Origin: Ruminococcaceae bacterium UBA2656
GTDB taxonomy: Bacteria; Bacillota; Clostridia; Oscillospirales; Acutalibacteraceae
Reading direction: 5' to 3'
DNA: 11,804 nt
Assembly: GCA_002359465.1 (NCBI GenBank)
Contig: DENA01000011.1
Coordinates: 21,649 to 33,452, forward strand
The position numbers were made by a program, and so were the translations under genes. Shown piece by piece: positions 6,556 to 11,804 of this stretch. The first letter of the stretch is position 1; each line of letters starts with the position of its first letter. The notes below the pieces were generated by a model, which saw nothing but the letters and a program-made list of their open reading frames with translations, was not told where the DNA came from and searched no databases.

Positions 6556-7821
6556 TCAGATATCGGTTGTAACAAAGCCGATCGGGCGGCCGCCGGAAGC
6601 ATTCAGGCGATGGAAGGAATTCTTGAATTCATGATAAGGAGTCGAGCCGTATTTTGCAACCATAATGACGGAACCAACAAGCCTTGCGATCGTATCGGCG
6701 TCCGGATACTGTGCTTCGGAGGGAGTATGGATAATCAGGTAATCAAACCGGGCTGAAAGCTCCTTGACAAGTTCGCTGAATTTCTCGGAAAACAGCAAGT
6801 CGGCAGGATTTGCCGAAAGATCGGAATCAGAACCGGAAACAAGGCTTAACCCTTTGACCGGGGTTTGGGAAACCGCCTGTTCCGCAGACAAAGAACCTTT
6901 CAGAACGTCCTCCAGGGAATGCTGCGGTTTTGCATTCAGCAGCTTGGCAATCCCGTTCCCGCGAAGATCCGCGTCGATTAAAAGAACGGTTTTCCCTGAA
7001 AGAGCCAGCGCGCTTGCCAGACCGACCGATACGTCCGCAGCGCCGTTGCGCTCGCAGACATCGGTCACAAGGAAGCTGTTGCTGCCGGACGCGCAGTTGA
7101 CTGCCGCAGCCCGCAGCTTGCGGAAGCTGTTTTCCTTCTTTTCGCTGCCGCCCTTCAGCGGCACCGTTCCAAGCAGGGTGGTGTTCAGCGCTTCGCTGAC
7201 ATAGCGGCTGTTGCGGATGGTCTTGTCCGTCAGCACAACAATAATACCAAAGCACACATAAATGATAAAACCGATAATCAAGCCTAAAATGCCGGCCTTA
7301 AGCATAACGGATTTATTAGACTGAGGCTCAGCCGGAATTGCCTTGTCACTGATGACCGCCGTCAGCTTTGGCGACGGAAAACCGCGGGAAAGATTTTCCC
7401 CGAGAACCTGCGCCGCCATATTGGCAATACGGTCCGCCATTGCCGCGTTTGGAGTACGTGCGGTCAGCTTGACAACCGGAGCCGTATTCACCTGAACCGC
7501 ACCGATGGAAGTAATCTCGCTTTTATCCATGCCAAGTCTTTCGGCAGTCTGTGCAATCAGATCCTTGCCGGTTGCAATAGAGAGCGCGGTCTGCACCCTG
7601 CTGTTTAAAATACTGGTGTACTGAAGCCTGTAGTCTGTCTGCGCATCCTCCGGTATTTCGCACGATATGATCATCGTCGTATCACAGGAATATTCATGGT
7701 GGACAAATTTGAGCGGCATCAGCCCGAACACGATTCCAAAGACAGCCAGAACAATAATAAACTTCAGAATGTTCCTTTTAAAATATTCTATTATTTCCGA
7801 AAAGCTTACGAAAAGTTCCAT
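6556..7821 (-). CDS. Wzz/CpsC-CpsD fusion with degenerate BY-kinase domain
   Basis: This 421-residue protein has the layout of a polysaccharide copolymerase fused to a bacterial tyrosine (BY) kinase. The Wzz part has a membrane helix at about 18-36, an external region (40-170) ending in a proline-containing stretch (AIPAEPQ, 161-167), and a second helix (173-197). The cytoplasmic part (about 215-421) aligns with CpsD/Wzc ATPases: an RKLR segment (234-237) recalling the EX2RX2R oligomerisation motif with its Glu replaced, and an intact Walker A' LLIDADLR (280-287). Walker A is lost: where relatives have PGEGKST, this has ERNGAAD (257-263), with Ala261 for the lysine. Walker B reads DYLIIHTP with His365 for Asp. 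There is no C-terminal tyrosine cluster. It probably still sets polysaccharide chain length but should not phosphorylate. GGAGG at 7828-7832 supports the ATG start. It is the last gene of the operon, 26 bases after the preceding glycosyltransferase. Confidence 0.85.
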   Translation of the reverse strand: MELFVSFSEIIEYFKRNILKFIIVLAVFGIVFGLMPLKFVHHEYSCDTTMIISCEIPEDAQTDYRLQYTSILNSRVQTALSIATGKDLIAQTAERLGMDKSEITSIGAVQVNTAPVVKLTARTPNAAMADRIANMAAQVLGENLSRGFPSPKLTAVISDKAIPAEPQSNKSVMLKAGILGLIIGFIIYVCFGIIVVLTDKTIRNSRYVSEALNTTLLGTVPLKGGSEKKENSFRKLRAAAVNCASGSNSFLVTDVCERNGAADVSVGLASALALSGKTVLLIDADLRGNGIAKLLNAKPQHSLEDVLKGSLSAEQAVSQTPVKGLSLVSGSDSDLSANPADLLFSEKFSELVKELSARFDYLIIHTPSEAQYPDADTIARLVGSVIMVAKYGSTPYHEFKNSFHRLNASGGRPIGFVTTDI

Positions 7822-7847
7822 ATTTAACCTCCAAATAATAATCAGTT

Positions 7848-9023
7848 TTATTTTTGTGAAGCACCGGTAAAATCAAGAACCTGCTTCATAATCGTTTTCC
7901 AGTCATAATTTTGTTCCGCGAATTCGCGTTCCTTCTGCGCAATTCCGGGATCTCTTCGGCAGCGCTGAACAAACTCGATTACCTCATTCATGTCGACAGG
8001 TGTTTCATCATTGGGCAGCCTGAGCGCAAACGGTGTGTTACGGCCGATTTTCGCATCATCGTAGGCATACAGAAAGGGAAGCGCGGCGGCGCAGTATTCC
8101 CGCGCCTTCAAGGAAGAACAGGCGGTCAGGCCTCTTCGGTAGCAGCCCAGCGTGGAAACGCCGACGTCAACCGTTCTGTAAATATCGGAAAGCTCCTTCC
8201 CCTTTTTAAACCCGCAAAAGGTCACGTTTTCGGTCAGGCCGAGCCTGTCCACCAGAGAGCGAAATTCCGGCATTTCCGTGGCGTCGCCGCCGACCAGAAC
8301 AAATTTCAGCGCCGGCCCGTCCGCCGGCTTATTTTTTTTGTAATCGCTCATCCCCTGCAAAATACGATCATAACCCTGCCACCAAAGGGTGCCCGCCACT
8401 CCGAGAAGCACAATGTCTTTTTTGGTATCCTCGCAGTGCGGGACGGGCGATATATTGTCGATATTGATGCCGTTGTCGCCGTTCATGGCTCGGACTCCAA
8501 AAAAGGAATCCGCCTGATTGCCGTATAAAACCACCGCATCCGCGTATTGTTTGAGCTTCATACCGGACAGCCGGTCGCCGACAACCGTTACGGCTACCTT
8601 CGCGGCGGTCACCGCACGGGTTTTCAAGGTTTTAGCATATTGAATATTGCGTATATAATCGGATAAGTAAGGATAATTCGGGATCTCAACCACAATGGTT
8701 TTCACCTGATTTTCCCGGGCGGTTTTACAAATCCGGATCATATCAAAGCTGATGCGGTCAAGGCGCATATAAAGAATATCAAATCGATGCATCCGAAGAT
8801 ACTCGCCGGCAATCCGGGCCAGCTGCTTCATGATGCCGGCGGAAGGGTCAAAGGTTTTTGTCATCGGTTCAGCCCCGAAGAAGCGAAACGTATTCCCCTG
8901 CCACATGGAACAGGTTACCTTGTAACCCAGTTTTTCAAATGCGCTGACCTGACCTTCGATTTTATTCTTTACACCCAGATACAGCGGCGCATCCTCCTGA
9001 AAAGTGAGATACATCAGTTTCAT
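7848..9023 (-). CDS. Glycosyltransferase, GT4-like, exopolysaccharide
   Basis: A 391-residue cytoplasmic or membrane-associated glycosyltransferase with a GT-B two-domain layout. The N-terminal half starts MKLMYLTFQE and contains an early glycine/lysine region (GVKNKIEGQVSAFEKLGYKV, 17-36) typical of acceptor domains. The C-terminal half has GVAGTLWWQGYDR (208-220), FVLVGG (241-246), VTFCGFKKGKELSDIYRTVDVGV (267-289 region) and the donor-site segment SSLKAREYCAAALPF (303-317). Glu309 fits the second glutamate of the EX7E pattern, but the first position (301) is Ala. The end NYDWKTI (372-378) is common in this family. Sugar donor and acceptor cannot be read. The start ATG overlaps the upstream glycosyltransferase stop as ATGA and follows AAGGAG with a nine-base spacer. 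It probably adds one sugar to the repeat unit made by this operon. Confidence 0.85.
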   Translation of the reverse strand: MKLMYLTFQEDAPLYLGVKNKIEGQVSAFEKLGYKVTCSMWQGNTFRFFGAEPMTKTFDPSAGIMKQLARIAGEYLRMHRFDILYMRLDRISFDMIRICKTARENQVKTIVVEIPNYPYLSDYIRNIQYAKTLKTRAVTAAKVAVTVVGDRLSGMKLKQYADAVVLYGNQADSFFGVRAMNGDNGINIDNISPVPHCEDTKKDIVLLGVAGTLWWQGYDRILQGMSDYKKNKPADGPALKFVLVGGDATEMPEFRSLVDRLGLTENVTFCGFKKGKELSDIYRTVDVGVSTLGCYRRGLTACSSLKAREYCAAALPFLYAYDDAKIGRNTPFALRLPNDETPVDMNEVIEFVQRCRRDPGIAQKEREFAEQNYDWKTIMKQVLDFTGASQK

Positions 9024-10240
9024 TGACAGATCTCCTTATAAAAGTTCTGGTAATTTTTCTGAGCATTGAACTTTTCGGCCCAGATTCTGCGCGCGTTGCG
9101 GCACAGACGGGCGTACTCCTCTTCGGAAAGCCCTTTTAATTCGCGCAATCTGTCCATAAGCTCATCCGGTGAAAAGTCCGCCGACAGCAAATATCCGTTT
9201 TCGCCGTTGTACACCGCTTCCCGGGTACCCCCGACATCGGTGGCGATAACGGGAACGCCGAAGGAACTGATCTCCATAATGGAAACCGGAATTCCTTCAC
9301 TGGCGCTTACATTGACAAAAGCGGAAATATCGTTGGTGCGGTAATAATTCATGATTTCAGCATTGTCCATCTGCCCTTTCCACTCCGTACAGACGCAGGC
9401 GGGCAGTTTCATTGCCATTCCCTCAATTTCCTCTTTAAGAGGCCCGGAGCCGATGTGCGTCCACAGGATAGGGAAATCCGCTTTTTCGAGCGCCAGCACA
9501 ATCAGATGAAGGCGCTTGACCGGCACCATAAAGGAACACGATACAATATGCAGCCCGTTGGTTCTGCTGCCGTTCTTTTCCCCGTGATCCGCCGTGCCCA
9601 AAAAGGCGGGGCTTATTTTTTTTGCATAGCAGGGATACCGGCTCTGAAGATATTCTGCGCCGGAAGCGGAACAGGGCAGCACACGGTCGACACGGTTCAG
9701 CAGAAATTTGCGCATCGGGAGATAGTTGTATTTTGCAAACTCATCGTAGAGATCAAAACGGTGTGCTCTGGAAACCTGTTTCACCTTTTTGCCGCGCTTC
9801 TTTAGATCATCCACGAGTAATACACCCGCGGCGGCGGCATCAAAAAGCCAGTAGCTGTAAATGGTGACCTCGTCGGCTGAATCAAGCTCCGGTATTTGGG
9901 TCAGCGCCGTATAAATTTCATAGGCACGTTTCATAAAGAAAAGCATCTCATGCGCTCTTTGGGAGGTAAACGAACCGGATTTCATCATGCCGTACAGCTC
10001 GCTTCGTACAAAAGGCCTTAACAACAACCCTGCGTAAGCCGATTTTCCGCCCGGAACCGTCCGCAGCGGGACACAGGAAATAAAATCAGGCAGTTTCTTT
10101 GTAAGCTTTGAGTCTGGTTTTAAATTGCAGGGACAGATCAGAACCCGATCATATCCACTGATATAGCTGACCTCGTTGAGTAAAAATTCCTCACCGTTGT
10201 CATAGGGGAATGACGTTGTCAGTAAAAGCAGTAGCTTCAT
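9020..10240 (-). CDS. Glycosyltransferase, GT4 family
   Basis: A retaining GT4-type glycosyltransferase of 406 residues, probably transferring a nucleotide-activated sugar to the lipid-linked repeat unit. The C-terminal half is clear: SFMVPVKRLHLIVLAL (236-251) carries the donor-phosphate Arg/Lys region, HIGSGPLKEEIE (262-273) follows, and the EX7E motif is EGIPVSIME (Glu315 and Glu323), leading into GVPVIATDVGGTREAV. The N-terminus MKLLLLLTTSFPYDNGEEFLLNE is typical of acceptor domains. The start is placed at the ATG 10238-10240, not at 10255, because the bases just inside the longer version form GGAGG, its ribosome binding site, seven bases before the ATG. This start gives an ATGA overlap with the polymerase stop, and the gene's own stop overlaps the next start in the same way. 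Specificity is unknown. Confidence 0.92.
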   Translation of the reverse strand: MKLLLLLTTSFPYDNGEEFLLNEVSYISGYDRVLICPCNLKPDSKLTKKLPDFISCVPLRTVPGGKSAYAGLLLRPFVRSELYGMMKSGSFTSQRAHEMLFFMKRAYEIYTALTQIPELDSADEVTIYSYWLFDAAAAGVLLVDDLKKRGKKVKQVSRAHRFDLYDEFAKYNYLPMRKFLLNRVDRVLPCSASGAEYLQSRYPCYAKKISPAFLGTADHGEKNGSRTNGLHIVSCSFMVPVKRLHLIVLALEKADFPILWTHIGSGPLKEEIEGMAMKLPACVCTEWKGQMDNAEIMNYYRTNDISAFVNVSASEGIPVSIMEISSFGVPVIATDVGGTREAVYNGENGYLLSADFSPDELMDRLRELKGLSEEEYARLCRNARRIWAEKFNAQKNYQNFYKEICQ

Positions 10241-11772
10241 GGCTGTTCCTCCCATGTAAACCCTCTGGACGGGGCACCGTCAAGCGAGCGCACGTGCGTG
10301 CCTTTTGCAATCAGCAGCGCCCCGACATAAATCGCCGCGAAGAAACAGATGTATGTGATATTAAATACCTCCGTAACCCACAAAAACGCAAAGTTACGCG
10401 GAATATATACAAAGTTCTTAATGGCAATGAGTCCGAACGCAATAACCACCCACGAATGGGTCAGCAAAGAGGAGAAAAAGCGGAAAATAACGCCTACCAT
10501 TACGCTGATCAGGAACACCCCTAAAATACCATAGGCAACGTAAGCCTCGGCCACATAGGAGGTACCGAAGCCACCGCCGCTTAAATATCTGGCCGGGTCA
10601 ACCATATAGGTCAGGATATGTCCGAAATTATGGGTGGTCCGGACAAACTCGGAATTCTGCACTTCGATGATCGGAGCCAGCCCAAACAATGTTCTGGTAA
10701 CGACATTGTTGTGAACAAACATTTCAAACGGATAGAATAAATACAGGTACGACGTGGACGAATCAAATAAATTCATGTGGTTTACCGTCTGAACAACAAC
10801 GCGGAAGCTGGCGCCCTGCGAATCAAAAAAGCTGACAAGCATTTCACCCAGTCCTCTGTCCGTATTCAGCCCCGCGCGGATTAAAGCAAGAAGCTGCAGC
10901 AGGTACATGGCAATAATACCGAATACGCCGGCAAAAGCAACCGTTCTCTTTTTCAGGACTCTTTTGTCCTTTCGCAGCAGGGAATCGCGCATAACAAAGT
11001 ATGCCACCAGCATGAGCGCTTCCGTTACCATCGTATTTCTCCTCCCCGTCAGCAGGGAGGAAAGCATATAGACCCCGTAAACGGCAAGCGGCAGCCTGAT
11101 CTGCTTCTTATCCGGCAGAGTGGCAAGAAAAACCGCAAACGCAGGCACAAAAAACATGGAGAGCCGGCTGACAGCCGAAGGGATGCTCGACGTATTGGTA
11201 TAGGAGCTGAGATACCCCTTTCGCAGTACAGCCAAGCCCGAAGTAAAAAGAATATAAAAGAACGGTATGGAGCTTACATACAGCACCACTTCACTGAGTC
11301 GGCGGATAATGGGATTCAGCTGATTCCGGTTGACGGCATTTAGCCTTTTTTCCGGTAAAATCGTTTCCCTTCTGTAAAAAAAAGGTCCCACGGCACGGTA
11401 AGCCGTATAAACGAACAAAAGCGACAGCGCGACAATCTGAAGGGCCTGAAACAGCTTCGGATAATCGTCTGCCTCCAAAAGCAGGAGCAGCTTATGGTGA
11501 TAACCGAACCAGGAAGTATACACGCGCCCCAGAAGCAGGACGTTGTAGGAAACCACAAATATCAGAAGGGGTAAATCGCGCCTGATATGGGAAATCAGGC
11601 TGGAGAATATGGCAATATTCATCATGATAATTGCAAAAAACAGCACATCAACGGCAGTTTCCCAGAAACCGCCGCCGAACACCGTCATCAAATTTGCAGT
11701 GAGCATCAATACTATCGCAATTCCAAAAAGGATGGTATCTCTTATAAAATCGGAGGTTTTAATTTTCAGCAT
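10237..11772 (-). CDS. wzy: Wzy-type polysaccharide polymerase
   Basis: A 511-residue polytopic membrane protein with roughly a dozen hydrophobic segments and a long, less hydrophobic region between about 295 and 405, the usual place of the large external loop of Wzy polymerases. Such enzymes join lipid-linked repeat units on the outer face of the membrane. Supporting features: SSLLTGRRNTMVTEAL (238-253), an Arg-rich loop after a helix, and SGGGFGTSYVAEAYVAYG (398-415), which resembles the conserved GGxFGxSYxxEAY segment of the Wzy O-antigen polymerase family. The ATG at 11770-11772 has GGGAAG seven bases upstream and is preferred to the in-frame TTG at 11787, which has no ribosome binding site. 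Its stop overlaps the next glycosyltransferase start (ATGA). Wzy sequences are poorly conserved, so the call rests on topology, the two motifs and context; a Wzx flippase is less likely given the single large loop. Confidence 0.8.
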   Translation of the reverse strand: MLKIKTSDFIRDTILFGIAIVLMLTANLMTVFGGGFWETAVDVLFFAIIMMNIAIFSSLISHIRRDLPLLIFVVSYNVLLLGRVYTSWFGYHHKLLLLLEADDYPKLFQALQIVALSLLFVYTAYRAVGPFFYRRETILPEKRLNAVNRNQLNPIIRRLSEVVLYVSSIPFFYILFTSGLAVLRKGYLSSYTNTSSIPSAVSRLSMFFVPAFAVFLATLPDKKQIRLPLAVYGVYMLSSLLTGRRNTMVTEALMLVAYFVMRDSLLRKDKRVLKKRTVAFAGVFGIIAMYLLQLLALIRAGLNTDRGLGEMLVSFFDSQGASFRVVVQTVNHMNLFDSSTSYLYLFYPFEMFVHNNVVTRTLFGLAPIIEVQNSEFVRTTHNFGHILTYMVDPARYLSGGGFGTSYVAEAYVAYGILGVFLISVMVGVIFRFFSSLLTHSWVVIAFGLIAIKNFVYIPRNFAFLWVTEVFNITYICFFAAIYVGALLIAKGTHVRSLDGAPSRGFTWEEQP

Positions 11773-11804
11773 TGGCACACTTCCCAATCATACTTATGGC
11801 AGTT
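11766..11804 (-). CDS. C-terminal tail of an upstream gene, probably a glycosyltransferase
   Basis: Reading in from the right edge on the minus strand, one frame gives NCHKYDWEVCQC and a TGA at 11766-11768 that overlaps the polymerase ATG (ATGCTGA). The KYDWEV segment resembles the NYDWKTI near the end of the glycosyltransferase at 7848-9023, a common C-terminal feature of GT4 enzymes. Only 12 codons are visible, so both the gene and its function are inferred, but the short overlap agrees with the other junctions in this operon. Confidence 0.4.
   Translation of the reverse strand, partial: NCHKYDWEVCQC

Noticed and set aside
7911..8528. Plus-strand open frame of about 205 codons
   Set aside because: The longest antisense frame in the window, but wholly inside the glycosyltransferase gene, with no family features and no promoter or ribosome binding site.
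10240..10255. Longer start for the glycosyltransferase at 9020
   Set aside because: The extra five codons encode the GGAGG ribosome binding site of the internal ATG, and the shorter start gives the ATGA overlap seen elsewhere in the operon.
1..11804. tRNA, rRNA, CRISPR array, insertion sequence, phage or attachment site
   Set aside because: Looked for on both strands; the window is almost fully covered by ordinary genes and no repeat array, transposase or structured RNA was seen.

Overview
The window reads as a low-to-mid GC Gram-positive chromosome, most likely an anaerobic member of Clostridia (Oscillospiraceae/Ruminococcaceae-like). This rests on gene content and style: an aspartate-pathway operon with ACT-type homoserine dehydrogenase, a class A PBP with a Ser-rich tail, a BofC-like protein, strong GGAGG ribosome binding sites, and TATAAT-type promoters. 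The taxonomic call is an inference; no rRNA or tRNA is present to test it. No stretch over 300 bases lacks a gene.

Left part (1-2853, minus strand): a threonine/aspartate-family operon transcribed right to left, hom - thrB - aspartate kinase. The kinase is cut by the window edge. A good -10 box sits about 40 bases upstream of hom, leaving too short a leader for a T-box or riboswitch. Aspartate kinase makes aspartyl phosphate, homoserine dehydrogenase makes homoserine, and homoserine kinase makes phosphohomoserine for threonine synthesis.

Middle part (2854-6555): a bifunctional class A penicillin-binding protein (minus). Divergent from it is a short membrane-anchored protein with a BofC-like C-terminal domain (plus, TTG start), followed by uridine kinase (plus) with its own extended -10 promoter. 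A perfect 17-bp inverted repeat separates uridine kinase from the convergent polysaccharide operon.

Right part (6556-11804, minus strand): the downstream end of an exopolysaccharide/capsule operon. In transcription order it holds the tail of an upstream gene (probably a glycosyltransferase), a Wzy-type polymerase, two GT4-like glycosyltransferases, and a Wzz/CpsC-CpsD fusion. Most junctions are short overlaps, so the genes are translationally coupled. The likely division of labour is that glycosyltransferases build a lipid-linked repeat unit, Wzy polymerises it outside the membrane, and the Wzz-like protein sets chain length. The most unusual feature is that the kinase half of the Wzz fusion has lost the Walker A lysine, the Walker B aspartate and the C-terminal tyrosine cluster, so it looks like a pseudokinase. 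No wholly new system is evident; the pseudokinase copolymerase and the region around the BofC-like gene deserve the closest look.
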